Source: Roseburia hominis
Lineage (GTDB): Bacteria > Bacillota > Clostridia > Lachnospirales > Lachnospiraceae
Direction of reading: 5' to 3'
NCBI GenBank assembly: GCA_021771815.1
Contig: JAETOE010000025.1
Location: forward strand, 1-52,809
Length of the DNA stretch: 52,809 nt
Below are positions 28,180-37,383 of this stretch, piece by piece. The stretch's first letter is position 1, and every line of letters begins with the position of its first letter. The notes beneath the pieces were generated by a model. The model ran no database searches and was not told the origin of the DNA. It saw only the letters and a list, made by a program, of their open reading frames with translations. A program made the translations under genes and the position numbers.

Positions 28180-28321
28180 AGATGATTCTCCTTTCGAATC
28201 TCCCGGTATACAGCCCGGCGTCGGTAAGACATGTGATAAGCCGGGTGCGTCGGTTTGGTTTTATAGATATAGTATAAGGAAAGCGGGTGGGAAGAGGAAG
28301 TGAGTGGTGTCAGATTCTAAT

Positions 28322-28335
28322 GTGACAAATGTCAC
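28322..28335. promoter_or_regulatory. GTGAC-N4-GTCAC palindrome, candidate response-regulator site
   Basis: A perfect GTGAC/GTCAC inverted repeat with AAAT spacer lies in the divergent region between the exporter operon and the kinase gene. NarL-type regulators bind such short palindromes. The remaining 28180-28422 has no gene and no convincing sigma-A promoter, consistent with activator dependence. Confidence 0.4.
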
Positions 28336-28422
28336 GAAAGCTATGTATTTTGGCGCTGTAAGAAAAAAGTTGTGGAAAGAGAGAAAAGGAAATGTTATCG
28401 TGGAACTATAAGGGGGGCTGCT

Positions 28423-29580
28423 ATGACGGAGATGATAGAGAAAGCGCTGCTGCTTTGGTTTGGAATCATTCTGGCGGGACAAAACATGGAGGTGGCTGCG
28501 CCGGTGGTGGCGCTGCTGGTGGGAATTATCGCTGCTGCGCTTGGAAGCTATATATCAGAGGATAAATATAAATGCATTTATATGGCGGGATTTTTTGCCG
28601 GGTGCTTTTGGCTGCCCGAGCTGTGCTATTTCCTTCCGGTCGTGTTCTATGACTGTGCCATGAGCCGTAAGATGTGGCTGTGGTATGCCGGGGCGCCACT
28701 GTTAGGGATATATTTTGGCGTCAAAGGTGTAATGGAGCCGCGGACGCTCATGCTGCTTGCAGTGCTGCTTATGCTTGCGGCGGTGCTCGGGCGAAGAAGC
28801 GGACAGATGCGATTGCTGCAGCGCGAGATGATACGCCTGCGCGATACCAGCACGGAACTGAATCTGGTGCTGCGGGAGAAGAATAAGAACCTGATGGAGA
28901 AGCAGGATTATGAGATCCATCTTGCGACATTAAGAGAGCGAAACCGGATCGCAAGAGAAATCCATGATAATGTTGGCCATATGCTCTCAAGGAGCATTCT
29001 GCAGGTAGGCGCGCTTATGACGATCCATAAGGAAGAGCCGCTCTGCGCACAGCTAAAGAGCGTAGGGGAGACGTTAGATCAGGCGATGAACAATATCAGA
29101 GAGAGCGTGCACGACCTTCACGATGATTCGATCGATCTGCGTTCGGCAATCACGGAAGCGACGAGGGAGATGCAGGAGCATTATGATCTTATGATAGATT
29201 ATGATATGTCGGTCGGCGTTCCAAGAGAGGTAAAGTATTGTTTTATCACGGTAGTCAAGGAGGCGATGGCGAATATCACCAGACATTCGGATGCGAGTAG
29301 AATCAATCTGATTCTGCGTGAACAGCCTGCATTCTATCAGCTTGTGGTCGAGGATAACGGCAGTGTCATACATGGAGGCAGCTCGGATATACAGAAGGAC
29401 GTGGGACGGAAGGAAAGAGCGGGGCGGGAGGAAAACGCAGTGTGGCAGGAAGGCAGCGGGGGAATCGGGCTTTCGAATATGCGGGGGCGGGTCGAGGCGC
29501 TGCACGGAAGCTTTCGTATTCACACGGAAAAGGGATTTGTGATATTTATCTCTATTCCGAAGACGGAAGGGGGCATTTGA
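28423..29580 (+). CDS. sensor histidine kinase, NarL/LiaS-like
   Basis: 385 residues. Five to six short membrane helices in the first 125 residues with almost no outer loop (an intramembrane-sensing layout), a coiled linker, the HisKA_3 dimerisation helix with phospho-acceptor His in REIHDNVGHML (about residue 181), and an HATPase_c domain with N-box KEAMANITRHSDA, G-boxes VEDNGS and GGIGLSNMRGRVEAL. A Lys/Arg/Gly-rich insertion sits between the two G boxes. ATG 28423 has GGGGGG 6 bp upstream. It phosphorylates the regulator encoded next. Confidence 0.9.
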   Translation: MTEMIEKALLLWFGIILAGQNMEVAAPVVALLVGIIAAALGSYISEDKYKCIYMAGFFAGCFWLPELCYFLPVVFYDCAMSRKMWLWYAGAPLLGIYFGVKGVMEPRTLMLLAVLLMLAAVLGRRSGQMRLLQREMIRLRDTSTELNLVLREKNKNLMEKQDYEIHLATLRERNRIAREIHDNVGHMLSRSILQVGALMTIHKEEPLCAQLKSVGETLDQAMNNIRESVHDLHDDSIDLRSAITEATREMQEHYDLMIDYDMSVGVPREVKYCFITVVKEAMANITRHSDASRINLILREQPAFYQLVVEDNGSVIHGGSSDIQKDVGRKERAGREENAVWQEGSGGIGLSNMRGRVEALHGSFRIHTEKGFVIFISIPKTEGGI

Positions 29581-29599
29581 AGTGACAGGAGGAGACGAC

Positions 29600-30220
29600 A
29601 TGAGAGTATTGGTGGTAGACGATGATAAACTGGTGGCAATTTCCCTCAAGACGATTCTGGAAGCGGATGAGCAGCTTGAGGTTGCCGGACTCGGCGAAAA
29701 CGGACGGGATGCGGTGCGGCTTTATCGGGAGCTTGCACCGGACGTCCTGCTGATGGATATCCGTATGGAGGAAATGAGCGGACTTGAAGCAGCAGAATGC
29801 ATCTTAAAGGAAGATAAAGCGGCAAAAATTTTGTTTCTTACAACATTTTCTGACGATGAATATATCGTAAGGGCGCTGAATATCGGAGCGAGGGGCTATC
29901 TGCTAAAGCAGGATTTTGAGGGAATCGTGCCCGCGGTCAAGGCGGTCGCCGGAGGGCAGAGCGTGTTCGGCGGAGAGGTCGCAGGGAAGCTTCCGGTGCT
30001 GCTTTCCGGGAGGAATGCCTTTTCCTACAGTGATTATGAGATCAGTGAGAAGGAGCAGAGAATCATTGAGCTGGTCGCAGAGGGTTTAAGCAACCGGGAG
30101 ATTGCAGGAAAGCTTTTTCTCGGCGAGGGAACGGTGCGCAACTACATCAGTGTTATTTTAGAAAAGCTTGGTTTAAGAGACAGGACGCAGCTTGCAGTCT
30201 TCTATTACAAGAACTGCTAA
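29600..30220 (+). CDS. response regulator, NarL/FixJ family
   Basis: 206 residues. Receiver domain with VLVVDDDKL acidic pocket, phospho-acceptor Asp in LLMDIRM (about 52) and the conserved Lys in YLLKQD; LuxR-type HTH at about 140-200 (KEQRIIELVAEGLSNREIA ... GTVRNYISVILEKL). ATG 29600 follows AGGAGG, 19 bp after the kinase stop. It probably binds the divergent promoter region and regulates the ABC exporter and flavodoxin-like genes. Confidence 0.94.
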   Translation: MRVLVVDDDKLVAISLKTILEADEQLEVAGLGENGRDAVRLYRELAPDVLLMDIRMEEMSGLEAAECILKEDKAAKILFLTTFSDDEYIVRALNIGARGYLLKQDFEGIVPAVKAVAGGQSVFGGEVAGKLPVLLSGRNAFSYSDYEISEKEQRIIELVAEGLSNREIAGKLFLGEGTVRNYISVILEKLGLRDRTQLAVFYYKNC

Positions 30221-30250
30221 AGCTGTGCGCTGTATTTTAAGGCAAAATGT

Positions 30251-30928
30251 CTATTGCTGCGCCAAGGCGGTATCCGTGCTCTGCGTCAGCGACCGTATTC
30301 CGGTCGTGATGATATCGTTGGCAACCTGCGCCATTTCTTCGGCGGATCTGTGCGGGGAGGAGAAGAGCCAACTCTCGATCAGACCGACGCAGCCGGAGGC
30401 GATAAAGCTGTAGAAATATTCGAATTGTGCAGTATCTGTTTTGTGATATACTTCCGTCCACATCGTAAAAAGCGGCTGACGGAAGAGATTTTTCATGCGC
30501 AGAGGGAAGGAAATATCCCCATTTTTGCCTAGCAATGCAGTGCAAAGCGGCGCATTTTCACCAGAAAGGCAGAAAATACCTTGGATTAGAGGAAAGGGAT
30601 CATACAACAATTTTTCCGGCGCATGGGTGGAAATCAGCGATTCGAATTTGGTCATGATTTCCAGTTCAAGCTGTTCTACCATGTCGTAAATATCTTTGTA
30701 GTGCAGGTAAAAAGTTCCGCGGTTGATGTCGGCGTCGTCGCACAGTTCTTTGACGCTGATGTCCTTGATGTTTTTTGTCCCGAGCAGGGAAATCAGTGCA
30801 TTGGTAAGCAGCGTTCTTGTACGGCGGACGCGTCGGTCGGGCTAGTCGGTCTTTCCCCGTGAGGACGAATTTTTATGGGAAGGTGTTTCTGCCTGGGAAA
30901 TGCCTTCCTTTTTTGGTGTTCTCTTCAT
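30251..30928 (-). pseudogene. TetR-family regulator with an in-frame amber stop
   Basis: Reading from ATG 30928 (AAGGAG 9 bp upstream), codon 29 is TAG (30844-30842), yet the same frame continues into a full TetR HTH (RRTRTLLTNALISLL, then KDISVKELCDDADINRGTFY LHYK) and a ligand domain ending at 30251. The DNA around the stop reads GACCGAC-TAGCC-CGACCGAC: removing nine bases would give a continuous KTDRRVRR junction typical of TetR proteins. A small in-frame duplication carrying TAG has thus interrupted the gene. Without read-through only an HTH-less fragment could be made (from the ATG at 30682). It is divergent from the MMPL transporter it presumably repressed, so that operon may now be unrepressed. 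Confidence 0.8.
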
Positions 30929-31018
30929 GGATGTGGGCTCCTTTATGAAAAAAATATAAAATAAACGACAAAACGACAAAAAATGTCAAGTATTCGACGG
31001 ATGCGTGGGATATGACAC

Positions 31019-31047
31019 TTGAGCATTTTTTTGGGATTTATTATAAT
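31019..31047 (+). promoter_or_regulatory. sigma-A promoter of the MMPL operon
   Basis: TTGAGC at 31019-31024, 17-bp spacer, TATAAT at 31042-31047. TCAAGT and ACTTGA half-sites flank about 30 bp just upstream and overlap the -35, a possible TetR-regulator site. Confidence 0.6.
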
Positions 31048-31097
31048 GAAGAAAAGTAAAAAAATCAACACACTGTTAAGAAATGAAAGGAAGACGG

Positions 31098-33611
31098 ATG
31101 GAAGAAAAGCAGGAAAAGAAGAAAGGCAATTTCTGGCTCAGTCTGGCAACATTTATCGTGGATAAGCGTAAAGCGATTGAAATTCTGTTTGTGGTTGCGA
31201 TTATTTACAGCGTGTTGTCAGTCAATAAAGTTGAGGTCAACCAGGATATCACATCGTATTTGCCGTTGGAAAGCGAGACGAGACGCGGTCTTACGGTCAT
31301 GGAGGACGAATTTGTCACCTACGGTTCTGCGAGAGTCATGGTGTCCAACATTACGTGGTCCGAGGCAGACGGACTCGTGGAACGGATTGAGAACGTCGAG
31401 GGAGTAAAGGCGGTCACTTTTGACAATACAAAGGATCACTATATCGGGGCGAATGCATTGTTTGACGTTACAGTCGACGGTGAGGATGAGGATTCGGTCA
31501 GTATCAGTGCAATCAAGGGAATCAAGCAGGAACTTTCCGACTATGATATCTATGTCTCGACAACGATCGGGTCCGTGGAGGAGAGCGCGGAAATGCTAAA
31601 CCGTGAAATGGGAGTTATTCTGGTGCTGGCGGTCGTTATCATCATCGGCGTTCTGCTGCTCTCGACCAAAGCATATCTGGAGATTCCGGTGCTGCTAATT
31701 ACATTTGGCGTGGCGGCGATTCTTAATATGGGAACAAATTACTGGCTCGGGGAGATTTCGTTTGTCACGAATTCGATCGCTGTCGTGCTTCAGCTTGCGC
31801 TTGCGATTGACTACGCAATTATTCTCTGTGACCGCTTTATGGAAGAGCATGAGACGTTAGAATCGGAGGATGCGGCAAAGGTTGCGCTCTCAAAGGCGAT
31901 TCCTGAGATCAGCGCGTCCTCGTTGACGACGATTTCCGGTATGGTCGCACTGATGCTGATGCAGTTTAAGCTGGGCTATGATATGGGTATCGTTCTGGTG
32001 AAAGCGATTTTGTTCAGCCTGATCTCCGTGTTCTTCCTGATGCCGGGCATTCTGCTTATATTTGCAAAAGGGATTGATAGGACGCACCATAAGTGCTATG
32101 TGCCGAAGATTACGTTTCTTGGTAAAATCGCGGCAAAGACGAAGTATATTATTCCGCCGATTTTTATTATAGTGCTTGTATTCGCATTCATTGCGCAGAG
32201 TAATTGTAAATATGTTTTTGACGTCAATTCGGTGGAGAGCGCGAAGAAAAGTGAGTCAAAAATTGCACAGGAGAAGATAGAGAGCGTATTCGGTGCAAGC
32301 AACCAGCTTGTTGTGATCGTGCCGTCGGGAGACTACGACAAGGAAGGGCGTGTTCTAAAACGATTGGAGGAGCTTCCATATGTGACGAGCGCACTCGGGC
32401 TGGCAAATCAGGAAATCAGTGATGACTATACGCTGACGGATAAGATTTCGCCGCGCCAGTTTGCGGAAATGACGGATCTCGATGTGGAGATTGTGCAGGT
32501 ACTGTATTCGGCATATGCCTACAACGAGGAGCAGTATGGCCCGGTCATCACGGGAATTGATGATTATGAGGTGCCGATCATTGATATGTTCCTGTTTTTG
32601 TATGATCAGTATCAGCAAGGTTATGTAAATTTGGACGACGATATGGACGAGATGCTTACCACACTCTATGATACGTTGCACGATGCGCAGCTCCAGCTTC
32701 AAGGGGAGAATTACAGCAGGTTTGTCCTAAGTATTGATAAACCGGGTGAGGGCGAGGAGACGTATGCCGCCATGGATGAGATACGGGGCATTGGCGAGCA
32801 GGTCTACGGAAAAGGCAACGTCATCCTTGCAGGAAACTCAACGAGCGCACACGATCTGGAGTCTACGTTCTCCACGGATAATACGATTATTAATGTGATG
32901 ACGGCGCTTTTTGTTATGATTATCCTTTTCTTTACCTTCCAGTCAGCAGGGCTTCCGGTGCTTTTAGTAATGACGATTGAGGGAAGTATCTGGATAAACT
33001 TTACAATCCCGGCGATTCAGGGACAGACGGTATACTTTATTGCTTATCTGATTGTGTCAGCCATCCAGATGGGTGCGACGATTGATTATGCAATCGTAAT
33101 TTCAAGCCGCTATATGCAGTTGAAAACCGAGATGCCGATTGAGAAGGCGATTGTGGAGGCACTAAACCAGTCTTTCCCGACGATTTTTACCTCCGGCTCT
33201 ATCATGACCAGTGCGGGCTTTCTGATCGGAAATATATCAACGGATGCGACGGTGTCCGCGATGGGAACTACGCTTGGAAGAGGAACATTGACCTCGATAG
33301 TGCTTGTATTGTGTGTGCTTCCACAGGTGTTGCTGCTGGGTGACTGGATTATTGAGAAGACAGCGTTTACGATGAATCTTGCGAGGGAGCAGAAGGATGT
33401 TGCAGGACGTGTGCGTATTACAGGACATGTGCGGGGCTATGTGCAGGGTGAGATTGACGCGGACGTACAGGGCGTCTTCCATGGACAGATGAAAGTTGCA
33501 GTAGACACGGTGATTCCCGGACGGCAGGGTCAGGTGACGCATGTGGATGAGCCTGCGATCGAGCAAAAAGAGATCATTGACGTGACAGAGAAGGGAGGTA
33601 CGCAGGCATGA
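31098..33611 (+). CDS. MMPL/RND-family transporter
   Basis: 837 residues, 12 membrane helices in two halves, each with one N-terminal helix, a large external domain and five helices. Proton-relay motifs are LAIDYAIILCDRFMEE (about residue 237) and ATIDYAIVISSRYMQL (about 658). Such transporters export lipids, siderophores or drugs, powered by protons. After the last helix a cytoplasmic tail (about 770-837) contains short Gly-spaced beta-like repeats (GRVRITGHVRGYVQGEI, then DADVQGVFHGQMKV) reminiscent of bactofilin strands. ATG 31098 has AAAGGA upstream; 31083 does not. It overlaps the next gene by 4 bp (ATGA), so the two are coupled. Confidence 0.9.
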   Translation: MEEKQEKKKGNFWLSLATFIVDKRKAIEILFVVAIIYSVLSVNKVEVNQDITSYLPLESETRRGLTVMEDEFVTYGSARVMVSNITWSEADGLVERIENVEGVKAVTFDNTKDHYIGANALFDVTVDGEDEDSVSISAIKGIKQELSDYDIYVSTTIGSVEESAEMLNREMGVILVLAVVIIIGVLLLSTKAYLEIPVLLITFGVAAILNMGTNYWLGEISFVTNSIAVVLQLALAIDYAIILCDRFMEEHETLESEDAAKVALSKAIPEISASSLTTISGMVALMLMQFKLGYDMGIVLVKAILFSLISVFFLMPGILLIFAKGIDRTHHKCYVPKITFLGKIAAKTKYIIPPIFIIVLVFAFIAQSNCKYVFDVNSVESAKKSESKIAQEKIESVFGASNQLVVIVPSGDYDKEGRVLKRLEELPYVTSALGLANQEISDDYTLTDKISPRQFAEMTDLDVEIVQVLYSAYAYNEEQYGPVITGIDDYEVPIIDMFLFLYDQYQQGYVNLDDDMDEMLTTLYDTLHDAQLQLQGENYSRFVLSIDKPGEGEETYAAMDEIRGIGEQVYGKGNVILAGNSTSAHDLESTFSTDNTIINVMTALFVMIILFFTFQSAGLPVLLVMTIEGSIWINFTIPAIQGQTVYFIAYLIVSAIQMGATIDYAIVISSRYMQLKTEMPIEKAIVEALNQSFPTIFTSGSIMTSAGFLIGNISTDATVSAMGTTLGRGTLTSIVLVLCVLPQVLLLGDWIIEKTAFTMNLAREQKDVAGRVRITGHVRGYVQGEIDADVQGVFHGQMKVAVDTVIPGRQGQVTHVDEPAIEQKEIIDVTEKGGTQA

Positions 33612-36496
33612 AGAGAAAAGAACTGATAAAACGCGGCTTGCTTGTGATGTGTCTTAGCGTATCGCTTGCGTCAGCATCTATAAGCGTGTGCTATGCCGCG
33701 CCCGGAGAGGAAAAGGCAGAGACGGATGAAGAGAAAGAAAACAACCGGGAATCCGGCGAAGCCTCGGAGGAGAATCTAATAGAAATTACAAACGAAGATG
33801 AATTTCTGGAATTTGCAGAAAACTGTAAATATGACAGCTACAGTCTTGGTCGGACGGTAACGCTTACGGCGGATCTTGACCTTACGGGGCTTGACTTTGA
33901 GGGCGTAGCATATTTTAACGGCACATTTGAGGGAAACGGCCACATAATTACAGGATTTGCGTTGGAATCCAAAGGATCGGACTATGGCTTTTTCCGTTAT
34001 ATCGGCGAGAGCGGCACGGTACGGGATTTAAAGCTCACAGGAAGTATGAAGCCGTCCGGGACGCAGGAGAATATCGGCGGGCTGGTAGGCGTAAACTATG
34101 GAACAGCCGAAAATGTATCGTTTGAGGGAAGCGTGAACGGGCAGAACTTTGTCGGAGCAATCGCAGGACGCAATGCGGGAAGCGGAAAGCTGATTTCCTG
34201 TACCGGCAACGCAATAGTGCTCGGGACGAACTGCACCGGCGGCATCGTGGGGTTGAATCAGGGGCTTGTGGACGGATGCGGAAGCCAGAGCAGTGTTAAT
34301 ATAGAAGAATTGGAGCCGACGCTCGATCTCGGAGGCGTCGATCTTAGTTCCCTGAATTTGACGCAGAATGTCGTTACAAGAAATGACATGGGTGGAATAG
34401 CAGGTTCCTCAAGCGGCATTATCATGGACTGCGATAATCAGGGAACGATCGGATTTGCGCACACAGGGTACAATGTCGGCGGAATTGCAGGCAGTCAGAG
34501 CGGGATGATCCTTACCTCGACGAATGAAGGTAAAATTTATGGCAGGAAGGACGTCGGCGGTATTGTCGGTCAGGCAGAGCCGTATGTGGAATCAGAATAT
34601 CTCGAGGATAAGGTGCGGCAGACGCAGGATGACATCAAGCGGCTCAATAACACGCTGAATAATATATCGTCGACGATGACTGCGACTTCCAATCAGGTAA
34701 AGCAGTACACGGAGAATATCAACAGCCAGTACCAGGCGTCCATGGATCAGCTTGCCGGAAATTTGAACGCATTTAACAGTCAGATGTCGCAGAATAATCC
34801 GAATACACAGGCATATGTGGACGGCATTAACGGCGCGATGGATGAGATTTGGTCGATTCAGCAGAACGGCGGTGAACTGACACAGGAACAGGTGGACGCC
34901 ATCAAGAATCAGTTGGGGACGATCAACGATAATCTCGGGAATCTGGAGGGAACTTATGCGCAGGCGGGGCAGTCCGTGCAGGAACTGACAAACAATGTTT
35001 CCGGACAGCTACAGTCGCAGGCACAGAGCCGCACGGATGAGATCAAGAATATTGCAAACAGTCTGGATCAGGGCGTGCAGTCCATGGCAAATAGTGTGAA
35101 CAGCGCGGTGGGACAGATGAATTCCATCACGAACTCTATCAGCGACGACCTCTCTATTATCACGGGAGACGAAGAAATGGTGGAGGATATTTCTTCTCTT
35201 GAGACGGCGGAGAATATGGACGGCGTGCTTGTAAGATGCGTAAATTACGGGGAGATAAACGGCGATCTAAACGTCGGGGGGATTGCCGGAACGATGAATG
35301 TTGAGTATGACGGAGATCCGGAGGCAGACCTCGATATGACAGGAAAAATTAATGTCAGACTTCGTTCGAAGGTAAACGGCGTTGTTATTCACAGTGCAAA
35401 TTACGGGACAATTACCGCAAAGAAGAACTGCGTCGGAGGAATTGTCGGACTTCAGGCGCTTGGTTTTATCTATGATTGCGAGGGATATGGCACGGTTTCA
35501 TCTGACGCTGGAAGCTATCTCGGAGGGATTGCCGGAAGCAGTGCGGCGACGATCGAAAAGAGCTATAGCTTATGTAATGTCTCGGGGAAAGATTATGCCG
35601 GAGGAATCTGCGGTGTCGGTTATACGGTCAAGGATTGTATCAGCATCAGCGACATTGACGCGACCGGAGAGCAGATGGGCAGTATCGCCGGACATCTGGA
35701 GGAGGAAGGCGATGCCATGGGCAACTATTTCGTCAGCGATACGGTTCACGGAATCGACGATATTAGTTATGCAGGCGTGGCAGACCGCGTGACCTACGAG
35801 GAGGTTATGGAGATGGAGGGTCTTCCGGGCGGTTTCCATCAGGTGACGGTCACATTCGAGACGGAGGACGGCGTGCAGAAAGAGAAGATGATTCCTTACG
35901 GCGGAAGCATTGCGGAATCGGATTTCCCCAAGGTCATCGAAAAAGAGGGATATTATGTGGAGTGGCAGGACACAGATATGCTTCATGATATTAGAAGGAA
36001 TCTGACAGTCACCGGAGAATACGTGCCGTGGACAAAGAGCGTCGCGGGGGAGGAAGTATCCGAAAGCGGCAAGACATTGTTTCTTGTGACCGGAGAGTTC
36101 TACGAGGAAGCAAAGCTCGTGCTGGAAGAAACGGATGTGCCGGAAGCCGAAAGTCTTGCGGAGGGTGTGGAAGTGTCATATGCTTATTCATGGAGAATCG
36201 AAGACAACCGGGAAAAAGAGACGGAGCAGGTAACGGCACATTTTTTAAAGCCTAAGGATGCAAAGAATGTTGCGGTCTATGCAAAATGGGATGGCGTTTG
36301 GAACAGGCTGGATGCGCAGGAGGATGGAAGTTATGTGACTGCGGATCTGCCGTACGGAGTGGATTTTGCCGTTGTCGCAGAGCCGGAAGATTATACGAAG
36401 TATTTTGTCGCAGGCGGTGCAGGCGCGGCGGTTCTTGTTGCGGGCGGTATTTTCGTGTGGCGCAGAAAGAAGAAGGATAGAACCCGAGGCAAATGA
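33608..36496 (+). CDS. secreted/membrane-anchored GLUG-repeat coiled-coil protein
   Basis: 962 residues. Signal peptide (KRGLLVMCLSVSLASASISVCYAA, cleaved near 31), a GLUG-type beta-helix with repeated GGIVG/GGIAG-x-N/S turns (about 90-320), a long Gln/Asn-rich coiled coil (about 330-500), a second GLUG block (about 535-720), beta domains, and a C-terminal membrane helix (about 935-953) with an RRKKK stop-transfer tail. It is exposed at the surface and probably works with the coupled MMPL transporter (4-bp overlap), perhaps as its extracellular partner. Specific role unknown. Not LPXTG-anchored. Confidence 0.8.
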   Translation: MKRKELIKRGLLVMCLSVSLASASISVCYAAPGEEKAETDEEKENNRESGEASEENLIEITNEDEFLEFAENCKYDSYSLGRTVTLTADLDLTGLDFEGVAYFNGTFEGNGHIITGFALESKGSDYGFFRYIGESGTVRDLKLTGSMKPSGTQENIGGLVGVNYGTAENVSFEGSVNGQNFVGAIAGRNAGSGKLISCTGNAIVLGTNCTGGIVGLNQGLVDGCGSQSSVNIEELEPTLDLGGVDLSSLNLTQNVVTRNDMGGIAGSSSGIIMDCDNQGTIGFAHTGYNVGGIAGSQSGMILTSTNEGKIYGRKDVGGIVGQAEPYVESEYLEDKVRQTQDDIKRLNNTLNNISSTMTATSNQVKQYTENINSQYQASMDQLAGNLNAFNSQMSQNNPNTQAYVDGINGAMDEIWSIQQNGGELTQEQVDAIKNQLGTINDNLGNLEGTYAQAGQSVQELTNNVSGQLQSQAQSRTDEIKNIANSLDQGVQSMANSVNSAVGQMNSITNSISDDLSIITGDEEMVEDISSLETAENMDGVLVRCVNYGEINGDLNVGGIAGTMNVEYDGDPEADLDMTGKINVRLRSKVNGVVIHSANYGTITAKKNCVGGIVGLQALGFIYDCEGYGTVSSDAGSYLGGIAGSSAATIEKSYSLCNVSGKDYAGGICGVGYTVKDCISISDIDATGEQMGSIAGHLEEEGDAMGNYFVSDTVHGIDDISYAGVADRVTYEEVMEMEGLPGGFHQVTVTFETEDGVQKEKMIPYGGSIAESDFPKVIEKEGYYVEWQDTDMLHDIRRNLTVTGEYVPWTKSVAGEEVSESGKTLFLVTGEFYEEAKLVLEETDVPEAESLAEGVEVSYAYSWRIEDNREKETEQVTAHFLKPKDAKNVAVYAKWDGVWNRLDAQEDGSYVTADLPYGVDFAVVAEPEDYTKYFVAGGAGAAVLVAGGIFVWRRKKKDRTRGK

Positions 36497-36529
36497 TGCC
36501 TGCTTTATATGTTTGGATGGAGGTAAAAC

Positions 36530-37363
36530 GTGATATTTGAAACACATGCCCATTATGATGATGAGGCGTTTGACGGGGACAGGGAGCAGCTTCTTCGCTC
36601 TCTCCCGCAAAAAGGGATTGCGAGGGTCATCAATGTCGGAGCATCGCTTGAGACGACGAAAAGCACGCTAGCACTTGCAGAGAACTATGATTTCATGTAT
36701 GCCGCGGTCGGCGTACATCCGAGTGATATCGCAGACTTGAATGAAGAGACGTATGCATGGCTTAAGGAGCAGACTGCGCATCCGAAGACGGTAGCGGTCG
36801 GGGAAATCGGGCTGGACTATTATTGGGACAAAGAGCCGGAAGTGCAGGAGGCACAGCAGGAATGGTTCCGGCGCCAGCTTGTGCTTGCGAAAGAGAGCAG
36901 GCTTCCGGTCATCATCCATTCAAGGGACGCGGCGGAGGATACGATGCGTATCATAAAAGAGGCGGGAAGCTGGGAGACAAAGGCTTCCCATATGTCTGAA
37001 GAGGAGACGAAAGTTCCTGAAGAAGAGGCGGAGACTGTCTGCGGTGTGATTCACTGCTACTCGTACTCACCGGAGCAGGCGAAGGAATATGTAAAGCTTG
37101 GATATTATATCGGGGTCGGAGGGGTCGTTACCTTCAAGAATGCGAAGAAGCTTACGGAAACGGTACGACAGATTCCGTTGGAGCGTATTCTGCTGGAGAC
37201 GGACTGTCCTTATATGGCGCCCGAGCCGCACCGCGGTACGCGCAACGACTCCTCGTACCTTCCCTATGTGGCAGCGAAGATTGCCGAACTGAAAGGTGTA
37301 ACCGCCCAGGAAGTCCGGCGCGTCACCTGGGAGAATGCGTGCCGGCTCTTTGGGGTCGAATAA
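36530..37363 (+). CDS. tatD: TatD-family metal-dependent hydrolase
   Basis: 277 residues with a GTG start at 36530 (GGAGG 6 bp upstream). Metal-binding and active residues of TatD DNases are present: THAHYDD, GEIGLDYYW, VIHSRDAAEDT, GVIHCYS, LETDCPYMAPEPHRG. Members are 3'-5' exonucleases or phosphodiesterases acting in the cytoplasm. An acidic insertion of about 25 residues (MSEEETKVPEEEAE, about 160-172) precedes the HCYS motif and is not usual for the family. It closes convergently with the radical-SAM module. Confidence 0.9.
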   Translation: MIFETHAHYDDEAFDGDREQLLRSLPQKGIARVINVGASLETTKSTLALAENYDFMYAAVGVHPSDIADLNEETYAWLKEQTAHPKTVAVGEIGLDYYWDKEPEVQEAQQEWFRRQLVLAKESRLPVIIHSRDAAEDTMRIIKEAGSWETKASHMSEEETKVPEEEAETVCGVIHCYSYSPEQAKEYVKLGYYIGVGGVVTFKNAKKLTETVRQIPLERILLETDCPYMAPEPHRGTRNDSSYLPYVAAKIAELKGVTAQEVRRVTWENACRLFGVE

Positions 37364-37383
37364 AAGCAGCAGAGGTATTTGAC

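Noticed and set aside
30842-30844. Amber read-through or pyrrolysine insertion in TetR
   Set aside because: No pyl genes are visible, and the TAG sits in an apparent short duplication, so a simple nonsense mutation is more likely.
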